In this document: positions 1 through 5,982 of the stretch, one piece after another
Position numbering within the stretch: position 1 is the first letter of the stretch
Layout of the letters: each line of letters starts with the position of its first letter
From: Alphaproteobacteria bacterium
Lineage (GTDB): Bacteria > Pseudomonadota > Alphaproteobacteria > Sphingomonadales > Sphingomonadaceae
DNA length: 11,876 nt
NCBI GenBank assembly: GCA_018830415.1
Contig: JAHJSJ010000168.1
Span: 1-11,876, forward strand
Direction: 5' to 3'
The notes under the pieces: generated by a model
What the model was told of the DNA's origin: nothing
Seen by the model: the letters and a program-made list of their open reading frames with translations, nothing else
The model's database searches: none
Position numbers and translations under genes: made by a program

Positions 1-1118
1 AATTGTGCGGTCTCAAAATCGACCACCAGCGCGCTGGTCGCTGCGGCGAGCACGATCAGCGTGGTTTCGGATGGCGAGGCCATCAACACGCCGGTTTCTG
101 CCGCCGTTCCGCGCCGTGCGCCCATCAGCCGCAGCAGGATGCCGGTGACCAGCGCCTTGAACACCAGCACGCCGACCACCGCCAGCGCGACCGTTCCAAG
201 CTGCGCGCCAATCGCGACCAGATCGATGCTCATGCCAATGGTGATCAGGAATATGCCCAGCGCCAAGCCCTTGAACGGCTCCATGATCAGTTCGACTTCG
301 GTGTGATATTCAGTCTCGGCAATCAGCAGCCCGGCAATCAGCGCGCCAACGATGGGCGAAAGGCCGACGATGGCGGTCGCCAGACTCGCCCCGATCACCA
401 CCAGCAAGGATGCGGCGAGGAACAATTCAGGGCTCTTGGTGCGTGCCGCCTGAGCAAACAACCGGGGCAGCGCCACGCGGCCAACCACCAGCAGCACCGC
501 GATCACCAAGCCGCCTTTCCACAAGGTATCGGCGAGTCCCGCCCAACCTTCGCCTTGGGCATTGGGGGCAAGTGCGCCGAGGATGAAGATGATCGGCACG
601 ATCATGATATCTTCAAACAACAGCATCGACAGCGCGGCGCGGCCCACCGGGGTGCGGGTGCCTGAAATCGGCAACACGATCGCGGTAGAAGAGAACGCCA
701 GCGCAAAGCCGAGCGCCAGCGCGCCGGTCCAATCGAGCAATCCCGCGAACCCCAGAAATGTGGCCAGTGCCGAACCGATAATCAGCAATTCGAGCGCGCC
801 CAGTCCGAACACCAGCTTGCGCAATTGCCACAGGCGGTTGAACGACAATTCCAGCCCGATGGCGAACAGCAGCAGCACGATGCCGAAATCGGCAAACGGG
901 GTTAGCGCTTCGGGATTGGTAATCGTGATGTGGGTGAGCCACGGTATTCGCTCAACCAGCGAACCCAGCCCGAACGGGCCGACCAGCACCCCGATAAGAA
1001 TGAAGCCGATGATCGGGGTGATGCGGAACCGGGCAAACACCGGAATCACGATTCCCGCCGCGCCAAGGATTACCAGCGCGTCTGACAGGAACGGGGAAGG
1101 TGCGAGTTCGCCAGCCAC
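1..1118 (-). CDS. Cation:proton antiporter, CPA2/Kef type, C-terminal part cut off by the window edge
   Basis: This is an inner-membrane monovalent cation/H+ exchanger; 372 complete codons are visible. The reading frame gives a run of hydrophobic helices with CPA2 hallmarks: 'TPIIGFILIGVLVGPFGLG' (residues 34-52), 'LLLFAIGLEL' (82-91), 'ALAFSSTAIVLP' (139-150), 'LLFEDIMIVP' (166-175) and 'LSPIVGALIAGLLIAE' (253-268). I chose the GTG at 1118-1116 because an in-frame TAA lies four codons upstream (1130-1128) and the protein then starts just before the first membrane helix; the ribosome site is weak. Most Kef proteins carry Q-D in the ion-site helix and a G-E-F-A motif near the end of the membrane domain. 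Here these are E169-D170 and 'SPSETTLIVL' (348-357), so this may be a distinct subgroup. Whether a TrkA-N/RCK domain follows cannot be seen. It lies 66 bases after the GNAT-nitrilase gene on the same strand and could be co-transcribed. Family is secure; the ion transported is not known. Confidence 0.88.
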   Translation of the reverse strand, partial: MAGELAPSPFLSDALVILGAAGIVIPVFARFRITPIIGFILIGVLVGPFGLGSLVERIPWLTHITITNPEALTPFADFGIVLLLFAIGLELSFNRLWQLRKLVFGLGALELLIIGSALATFLGFAGLLDWTGALALGFALAFSSTAIVLPISGTRTPVGRAALSMLLFEDIMIVPIIFILGALAPNAQGEGWAGLADTLWKGGLVIAVLLVVGRVALPRLFAQAARTKSPELFLAASLLVVIGASLATAIVGLSPIVGALIAGLLIAETEYHTEVELIMEPFKGLALGIFLITIGMSIDLVAIGAQLGTVALAVVGVLVFKALVTGILLRLMGARRGTAAETGVLMASPSETTLIVLAAATSALVVDFETAQ

Positions 1119-1184
1119 CTTATGCGCTTACCGCGCGGCTGCGCTGCTGTCATCCATCCTGTGCTGCAATGCGGGATATTGTGG

Positions 1185-2777
1185 TTAGCTGTGTTCGCCC
1201 AGCGGGTCTGAGATATTGCCCACGCGCTTGTCCCATTCGATCCGGTAGAGATCGAACCGGCGGTCGGCGAGGTTTTGCACCGTGCCTTCGGCCCGCGCCC
1301 AGCTGAGGTCGGCTAGGTTCACGTCGCTGATCGTCAGCGTTTCGACATTCTCGGATGCTTCGGCGGCGATCCCGTCGCGTGCGAAGGGGAAATCACACGG
1401 GGTGAGGATGCAGCTTTGCGCGTATTGGATGTCCATGTTGGCGACATTGGGCAGGTTGCCGACATTGCCGCTCATCACGACAAAGCACTGGTTTTCAATC
1501 GCCCGCGCCTGCGCACAGTATCGCACCCGCATATAGCCTTGGCGGCTGTCAGTGCAGAACGGCACGAAGATGATCCGCGCGCCTTCGTCCACCAACCTTC
1601 GGGCGAGTTCGGGAAATTCGCTATCATAACAGATCAGCACGCCGATCGGGCCGCAATCGGTCGGGATCGCATCAATGCTGTCGCCGCCCTTGATGTTCCA
1701 CCAATAGGCCTCGTTGGGGGTAGGATGGATCTTTTCCTGCGCGTGGATCGATCCATCGCGCAGGCAGACATAGGCGACGTTGTGGATGTCGCCATCGGCC
1801 ATGCGGGTGGGGTGCGAACCGCCGATGATGTTGATGTTGAACGCCAGCGCCATTTCGGACAATCGCTGACGGATGCGCGGGGTATATTCGCTCAAGGCTT
1901 CGATGGCTTCGAGCGGGGTGAGTTCGCGGTCTTCGGCGGACAGCAGCATGACCGTGAACATTTCGGGAAAAACGATAAAGTCCGCCTCGTAATCGGCGGC
2001 AACATCAACGAAATATTCGATCTGCTTCATGAACTCATCGAAGCCCGAAACCGCGCGCGATTGCAGTTGGCAGGTGGCGATCCGCACGCTTTCCACATCG
2101 CGCGGCAGGCGGTGCTTGGGCGGGGCGTCGCTATCGACATAGGGATTGCGCCAGATCATCCGCACGGCATTGCCGCGGCTGGCCTTGTCCTCGGGCAGGT
2201 ATTTGGGAAGGATGCCCTGCGCTTCGAACCCGTTGGCGAGCTGGAACCGCAGCACCGGGTCGTGGATCTTGCTCTGGGTCACCAGCTCCAGATACTGCTC
2301 GGGGGTTTCGGCGCGATTGGTTTTGCGGCGCTTGGCGCGGGCATAGCCGGGCATCCGTCCGCCAAACACGATGCCAGTCAGGTCGAGCCGTTCGGCCAGA
2401 GCGCGGCGTTCTTCATACAACCGCCGCCCCAACCGGGTGCCGCGGACCGCCGGATCGACGCAGAGTTCATAGCCGTAAAGCCAATCGCCGGTGGGATCAT
2501 GGCGGCTGCCAAACCCGTTACCAGTGACTTCATCCCAGGTATGATCAGACAGCGCGACGCGCTCATCCAGCCGCATCGAGGCGCAATAGCCGACCACTTC
2601 GCCATCAAACAGCGCGACAAAGCAGCCTTCGGGGTAGTTGTTGATCTGCCCGCGAATTTCACCCTGCGTATAGGCGGGCAGATCATCATAGGCGCGGCGG
2701 ACGAGTTCCCCGATCGCCCGCACGTCCTTGAGTCTCGCTTGACGGATTTCGAGGCGTGCGGTTGATCGGCTTGCCAT
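1185..2777 (-). CDS. Bifunctional GNAT acetyltransferase / carbon-nitrogen hydrolase (nitrilase superfamily) fusion
   Basis: A 530-residue two-domain cytoplasmic protein. Residues about 8-210 are a GNAT N-acetyltransferase with an acetyl-CoA loop at 'RGTRLGRRLY' (112-121). Residues about 230-520 are a nitrilase-fold amidohydrolase with the complete catalytic triad: Glu272 in 'FPEM', Lys349 in 'EKIHPTPNE' and Cys383 in 'ICYDSEFPE'. The length and domain order match the bacterial acetyltransferase-nitrilase fusion family that includes Bacillus subtilis YhcX, whose substrates I do not know to be established. The ATG at 2777 is preceded by AGGGAG about five bases upstream. An upstream in-frame ATG at 2825 would overlap icd by 29 bases and is less likely. 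It starts 19 bases after the icd stop codon, so it is probably translated from the icd transcript. An acyl-transfer plus amide-cleavage pair suggests metabolite repair or modification of a small amine, but that is inference. Confidence 0.9.
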   Translation of the reverse strand: MASRSTARLEIRQARLKDVRAIGELVRRAYDDLPAYTQGEIRGQINNYPEGCFVALFDGEVVGYCASMRLDERVALSDHTWDEVTGNGFGSRHDPTGDWLYGYELCVDPAVRGTRLGRRLYEERRALAERLDLTGIVFGGRMPGYARAKRRKTNRAETPEQYLELVTQSKIHDPVLRFQLANGFEAQGILPKYLPEDKASRGNAVRMIWRNPYVDSDAPPKHRLPRDVESVRIATCQLQSRAVSGFDEFMKQIEYFVDVAADYEADFIVFPEMFTVMLLSAEDRELTPLEAIEALSEYTPRIRQRLSEMALAFNINIIGGSHPTRMADGDIHNVAYVCLRDGSIHAQEKIHPTPNEAYWWNIKGGDSIDAIPTDCGPIGVLICYDSEFPELARRLVDEGARIIFVPFCTDSRQGYMRVRYCAQARAIENQCFVVMSGNVGNLPNVANMDIQYAQSCILTPCDFPFARDGIAAEASENVETLTISDVNLADLSWARAEGTVQNLADRRFDLYRIEWDKRVGNISDPLGEHS

Positions 2778-2796
2778 GATACTCCCTAGCCGGGTT

Positions 2797-4020
2797 CTAA
2801 GCCTGGCTGGCCATTTCCTTTTCAAGGTTCTGCACGATGGTTTCGAAGAACTGCTCGGTGGTCTGCCATGCTTGCCCCGGGCCGATCAGCAGCGCCAGAT
2901 CCTTGGTCATGTGGCCGCTTTCCACGGTCTGAATGCAGACGCGTTCGAGCGTTTCGGCAAACTTCACCACATCGGGTGTGCCATCGAACTTGCCGCGATA
3001 CATCAGCCCGCGCGTCCATGCGAAGATCGATGCAATCGGGTTGGTCGAGGTCGCCTTGCCCTGCTGGTGCTGGCGGTAATGGCGGGTGACGGTGCCGTGC
3101 GCGGCTTCGGCTTCGACGGTCTTGCCATCAGGGCTAAGCAGAACAGACGTCATCAGGCCGAGCGAGCCGAAGCCCTGCGCCACGGTGTCCGACTGCACAT
3201 CGCCGTCGTAGTTCTTGCACGCCCACACGAACTTGCCGCTCCACTTCAGTGCCGAGGCAACCATGTCGTCGATCAGGCGGTGTTCGTAGACCATCCCCTT
3301 GGCCTTGAACTTTTCGGCGAAGCCTTCGGTATCGAAAACTTCCTGAAACAGATCCTTGAAGCGGCCATCATAGGCTTTCAGGATGGTGTTCTTGGTCGAC
3401 AGATAGACCGGCCAGCCGAGGTTGAGGCCGTAATTGAAGCTGGCGCGGGCGAAATCGCGGATCGAATCGTCAAGATTGTACATCGCCATCGCGACGCCCG
3501 CGCTGGGGAAATCGAACACGTCGAGATCGATCTTGGTGCCATCATCGCCGTCAAACACCAGCCGCAGCTTGCCCGGGCCGGGGATCAGCGTGTCGGTGGC
3601 CTTGTACTGATCGCCAAACGCATGGCGGCCGACCACGATCGGGTCAGTCCAGCCGGGCACCAGACGCGGAACATTGTCGATCACGATTGGTTCGCGGAAC
3701 ACCACGCCGCCCAGAATGTTGCGGATCGTGCCGTTGGGCGATTTCCACATTTTCTTGAGGCTGAATTCTTCGACCCGCTGTTCATCAGGGGTAATGGTGG
3801 CGCATTTTACGCCGACGCCGTGCTGTTTGATCGCATTGGCGGAATCGATGGTGACCTGATCATCGGTTGCGTCGCGGTTTTCGATCGAAAGGTCGTAATA
3901 GTGCAGATCAACGTCGAGATAAGGCAGGATCAGCCGTTCGCGAATCCATTGCCAGATAATGCGGGTCATCTCGTCCCCATCAAGTTCAACGACGGGGTTG
4001 GCGACTTTGATTTTCTGCAT
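2797..4020 (-). CDS. icd: NADP-dependent isocitrate dehydrogenase (homodimeric, eukaryote-like type)
   Basis: Oxidatively decarboxylates isocitrate to 2-oxoglutarate with NADP+ in the TCA cycle. The 407-residue length and sequence match the IDH type shared by alphaproteobacteria and eukaryotic cytosol/mitochondria, not the E. coli type. Visible substrate residues include 'SPNGTIRNILGG' (94-105, with Arg100), Arg109, Arg132 and Tyr139. The signature 'NYDGDVQSDTVAQGFGSLGL' (270-289) holds the metal-binding aspartates, and 'HGTVTRHY' (308-315, with Arg313) is the NADP 2'-phosphate site. The ATG at 4020 has AGGG eight bases upstream, with AAGGA a little further up. It is the first gene after the tRNA-Val terminator, so its own promoter must lie between 4021 and 4178. 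The GNAT-nitrilase gene follows after 19 bases. Nothing is missing or broken. Confidence 0.98.
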   Translation of the reverse strand: MQKIKVANPVVELDGDEMTRIIWQWIRERLILPYLDVDLHYYDLSIENRDATDDQVTIDSANAIKQHGVGVKCATITPDEQRVEEFSLKKMWKSPNGTIRNILGGVVFREPIVIDNVPRLVPGWTDPIVVGRHAFGDQYKATDTLIPGPGKLRLVFDGDDGTKIDLDVFDFPSAGVAMAMYNLDDSIRDFARASFNYGLNLGWPVYLSTKNTILKAYDGRFKDLFQEVFDTEGFAEKFKAKGMVYEHRLIDDMVASALKWSGKFVWACKNYDGDVQSDTVAQGFGSLGLMTSVLLSPDGKTVEAEAAHGTVTRHYRQHQQGKATSTNPIASIFAWTRGLMYRGKFDGTPDVVKFAETLERVCIQTVESGHMTKDLALLIGPGQAWQTTEQFFETIVQNLEKEMASQA

Positions 4021-4098
4021 GGCTGATGCCCTATCCTTCTTTACCCGTCTGCGCGGGCTGCGTGTGATCGACGAAAAGCTGAGTAAGATGTTGCGCGG

Positions 4099-4153
4099 GC
4101 TTTAGCAGAGGAGGCGATGCTTGCAAGCAGTGCACCGGTCTTTGGCTTGCAAG
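4099..4153 (-). promoter_or_regulatory. Candidate icd promoter with paired CTTGCAAG palindromes
   Basis: Two copies of the 8-bp palindrome CTTGCAAG lie at 4120-4127 (within a 10-bp palindrome GCTTGCAAGC, 4119-4128) and 4146-4153, with centres 26 bp apart. On the minus strand the proximal copy supplies TTGCAA as a possible -35 element, followed 16 bases later by TAAAGC (4104-4099) as a weak -10. GTGCAC also occurs twice nearby (4130-4135 and 4173-4178). The -10 match is poor, so the promoter itself is uncertain; the palindromes are directly visible. They are the only such pair in the 158-base stretch between the tRNA terminator and icd. Confidence 0.3.
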
Positions 4154-4178
4154 TTGTGATGGAGCGGACGCGGTGCAC

Positions 4179-4203
4179 AAAAAACCCGCCTGAAGCGGCG
4201 GGT
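4179..4203 (-). terminator. Rho-independent terminator of tRNA-Val
   Basis: On the minus strand, ACCCGCC (4203-4197) pairs with GGCGGGT (4190-4184) around the six-base loop GCTTCA, and the sequence continues as a run of T (complement of the A run 4179-4184). It lies 19 bases after the encoded CCA of the tRNA and upstream of icd, so it insulates icd from tRNA transcription. Confidence 0.9.
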
Positions 4204-4218
4204 GATTTGCGGTTCGGG

Positions 4219-4307
4219 CCGATGGTGGGCGTAGCAAGGATTGAACTTGCGACCCCTACGATGTCAACATAGTGCTCTACCACTGAGCTATACGCCCGCA
4301 CCATCGG
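4219..4307 (-). other. Leader-trailer complementarity extending the tRNA-Val acceptor stem
   Basis: On the minus strand the leader octamer CCGATGGT (4307-4300) is the exact reverse complement of ACCATCGG (4226-4219), which comprises the discriminator base, the CCA and the first four trailer bases. Two unpaired leader bases (4299-4298) separate this helix from the mature acceptor stem. The precursor RNA could therefore form a 15-bp helix interrupted by a two-base bulge, with the CCA buried in it. The complementarity is seen directly; any effect on processing is inferred. Confidence 0.6.
4223..4297 (-). tRNA. tRNA-Val (anticodon GAC)
   Basis: All four arms can be drawn on the minus strand. The acceptor stem GGGCGTA/TACGCCC is perfect. 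The D arm is GCTC-AGTGGTA-GAGC. The anticodon stem CTATG/CGTAG has one T-G pair and the loop TTGACAT, giving anticodon GAC, which reads the valine codons GUC and GUU. The variable loop has five bases. The T arm is GCAAG-TTCAATC-CTTGC. The discriminator is A and the CCA end is encoded. It sits alone between cpdR and icd with its own terminator. The bases just outside it are complementary to each other (see the separate entry). Confidence 0.97.
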
Positions 4308-4333
4308 ATCAGCCTCTGTCGAGGCGGAGGCGG

Positions 4334-4362
4334 CCCTTAACGTAAGCCCGGAAAAGGTGCAA
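4334..4362 (-). promoter_or_regulatory. Candidate tRNA-Val promoter
   Basis: On the minus strand TTGCAC (4362-4357) is followed after 17 bases by TAAGGG (4339-4334), or after 16 by TTAAGG. This places the start of transcription about 30 bases before the tRNA. The leader would contain a small hairpin, GCCTC-GACA-GAGGC (4325-4312). The -35 element is fair and the -10 is weak. There is no clear terminator after cpdR, so read-through from cpdR into the tRNA is an alternative. Confidence 0.35.
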
Positions 4363-4375
4363 GCGATTCGAAAAT

Positions 4376-4765
4376 CTAAGCCTGCGCTTCCCCCGCTTCC
4401 TCGAACACCCGCTCCACTTCCAGCACCAGATCGCGCAGGTGGAACGGTTTGGACAATACCTTGGCCGCAGGCTGTTCGCGGCTGGCGCGCAGCGATACGG
4501 CGGCGAAACCGGTGATGAACATCACCTTGGTGCGCGGGGAAATTTCGGCGCAACGCTGCGCCAGTTCGATCCCGTCCATTTCGGGCATGACGATGTCGGA
4601 TAGCAGCAGATCATAATCGCCGGTTTCCAGCAGCGGCACGGCCTCGGTGCCGCGATCCACCGCGCTGACTTCGTAACCGGCGTTGGTTAGCGCGCGCGCA
4701 AGATAGGTGCGCATTGCCTCTTCATCTTCGGCAAGCAGGATGCGGGGTGTGCGGGGCGATGTCAT
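4376..4765 (-). CDS. cpdR: CpdR, single-domain response regulator controlling ClpXP proteolysis
   Basis: A 129-residue stand-alone receiver domain with no output domain. Acidic pocket residues lie in 'LAEDEE' (11-16). Asp57 in 'LLSDIVMPEMDG' (54-65) is the predicted phosphorylation site, with Thr85 in 'FITGF' and Lys106 in 'LSKPFHLRDLV' (104-114). The 'MFITGFAAV' and 'VLSKPFHLRDLV' blocks are those I recognise from Caulobacter CpdR. There the unphosphorylated protein acts as an adaptor that primes ClpXP for cell-cycle substrates, and the CckA-ChpT relay phosphorylates it. The ATG at 4765 is the only sensible start; no good Shine-Dalgarno precedes it. A weak TTGTCG-N16-TTAAGC promoter (4815-4788) would give a very short leader, which fits. 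It is divergent from the formylglutamate amidohydrolase gene and followed after 78 bases by tRNA-Val. The orthology call rests on motif recall. Confidence 0.9.
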   Translation of the reverse strand: MTSPRTPRILLAEDEEAMRTYLARALTNAGYEVSAVDRGTEAVPLLETGDYDLLLSDIVMPEMDGIELAQRCAEISPRTKVMFITGFAAVSLRASREQPAAKVLSKPFHLRDLVLEVERVFEEAGEAQA

Positions 4766-4902
4766 GTCAGGTGGGTTAGCAGTGCAGGCTTAAGAAATCT
4801 TTGTGCCAGCGACAAATTGACTCGGAATGACACGCAGGCAGCCGAGCGAAGTGCGATCAGGCTTTGACAGCGCTGCGCAAAGGCGGCAGCAAGGTTGGCG
4901 GA

Positions 4903-5889
4903 ATGACGCCATCCTCCCGCACGCCCCGTGATCCGATCTTCGCCCGCGCCGATGTGCGGGTGCCGGTGACAGGGGGCTGCGTACCGGGGCTGAATGATGC
5001 GCCCGCCTTCACGCTCACCACGCCGCCGCGCCTGCGCCTGCCGGTGCTGATTGCCGTTCCCCATGCTGGCCGTGCCTATCCGCCCGCTGTGGTAGCGCGG
5101 ATGCGCGATCCGGAGCTGGCGCAGTTGCGGCTGGAGGATCGCTTTATCGACCGGGTTGGCGTGGAAATCGCGCGGGCGACAGGCGCTGCGCTGCTGGTGG
5201 CTAACGCGCCGCGTGCGCTGATCGATCTCAACCGGGCCGAGGATGATGTTGATTGGGGCATGATCGAGGGTGGCCGCCCGACGCAGGGTGCCAATGTGGT
5301 GGCCCCGCACGCAAGCAACCGCCGTTCGCGCAGCGGGCTGGGGCTGGTTCCGCGCCGACTGCCGGGATCGGGCGAGATATGGCGCGGACGGTTGGCTGCG
5401 GATGAGCTTGAGCAACGGATTACCGGAATCCATCAAGCCTATCACGCGGCACTGGCGGCAGAGCTGGCGCGGATCCGCGCCGAATGGGGCGTCGCCTTGC
5501 TGGTCGACCTTCATTCGATGCCGCCACTGCGCGCTGCCGAGGGGGAGGCCTGTGCGCCAGTGATCGTGCTGGGCGACCGGTTTGGGGCGTCGTGCCACAA
5601 CACCCTGATGGCCCGCGCGCTTGCAAAACTTGAGTGCGAGGGGTGTTTGGCTGCACATAACCGGCCTTATTCGGGCGGTTATGTGCTGGACCGTCATGGC
5701 GCGCCGCATTCCGGTGTGCACGCAATCCAGATCGAAGTGTGCCGCACAGCCTATCTTGATCGGCATCTGGTCGAGCCCGGCGCAGGGCTTCCCGCAATGG
5801 CGGCGCTGCTGGCTAAACTGGTTCGCGAGCTTGGGGCTGAGGCTGCGTTGCTCGGTGGCGGTGACGGGCTGCTGCAAGCGGCGGAATAA
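4903..5889 (+). CDS. N-formylglutamate amidohydrolase family protein
   Basis: A 328-residue protein of the FGase family, zinc-dependent hydrolases that cleave N-formyl-L-glutamate to formate and glutamate in one branch of histidine degradation. Family landmarks are 'VPHAGRAYP' (52-60), 'LEDRFIDRV' (77-85), 'LIDLNRAEDDVD' (106-117), 'LVDLHSMP' (200-207), 'NRPYSGGY' (253-260) and 'IQIEV' (275-279); the conserved histidines and acidic residues are the likely metal and catalytic ligands. The ATG at 4903 has AAGG eight bases upstream; an upstream TTG at 4864 is possible but lacks a ribosome site. No other histidine-utilisation genes are nearby, so its real substrate may be another N-acylated amino acid or peptide. 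It is divergent from cpdR across 137 bases and ends 20 bases before a strong two-way terminator. Confidence 0.9.
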   Translation: MTPSSRTPRDPIFARADVRVPVTGGCVPGLNDAPAFTLTTPPRLRLPVLIAVPHAGRAYPPAVVARMRDPELAQLRLEDRFIDRVGVEIARATGAALLVANAPRALIDLNRAEDDVDWGMIEGGRPTQGANVVAPHASNRRSRSGLGLVPRRLPGSGEIWRGRLAADELEQRITGIHQAYHAALAAELARIRAEWGVALLVDLHSMPPLRAAEGEACAPVIVLGDRFGASCHNTLMARALAKLECEGCLAAHNRPYSGGYVLDRHGAPHSGVHAIQIEVCRTAYLDRHLVEPGAGLPAMAALLAKLVRELGAEAALLGGGDGLLQAAE

Positions 5890-5907
5890 GCGGGCTTGGC
5901 CGCGCAT

Positions 5908-5946
5908 AAAAAACGGGCAGGGGGCGATTGCCGACCTGCCCGTTTT
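5908..5946. terminator. Bidirectional intrinsic terminator
   Basis: AAAACGGGCAGG (5910-5921) is the exact reverse complement of CCTGCCCGTTTT (5935-5946), a 12-bp stem with a 13-base loop. There is an A run on the left side (5908-5913) and TTTT on the right, so it can stop transcription from both strands. It lies between the convergent formylglutamate amidohydrolase (plus) and SapC-family (minus) genes. Confidence 0.92.
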
Positions 5947-5982
5947 CCGATGTTGGGGTCGGAGATTCAGCTCCGCCAGAAA

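Noticed and set aside
3..665. Plus-strand Gln/His-rich open frame at the left edge
   Set aside because: Shadow of the antiporter; the minus frame gives clean membrane helices and family motifs.
1416..2765. Long plus-strand open frame opposite the GNAT-nitrilase gene
   Set aside because: Shadow frame produced by the high-GC codon pattern; the minus frame holds complete catalytic motifs and this frame shows none.
2776..4026. Plus-strand open frame covering the whole of icd
   Set aside because: Antisense shadow of a highly conserved gene; low-complexity translation, no recognisable domain and no ribosome site.
4041..4553. Minus-strand open frame running through the tRNA and terminator
   Set aside because: It would translate through tRNA-Val and its terminator and overlaps cpdR out of frame.
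4770..4795. CtrA binding site upstream of cpdR
   Set aside because: The TTAA at 4790-4793 is present but the second half-site is not at the seven-base spacing of the CtrA motif.
4864..4869. Perfect TTGACA hexamer as a promoter for the formylglutamate amidohydrolase gene
   Set aside because: No acceptable -10 at 16-19 bases, and it lies only 34 bases before the start codon.
4762..5907. Minus-strand open frame opposite the formylglutamate amidohydrolase
   Set aside because: It crosses the cpdR upstream region and the terminator side; its Gln/Arg/His-rich translation is typical of an antisense frame.
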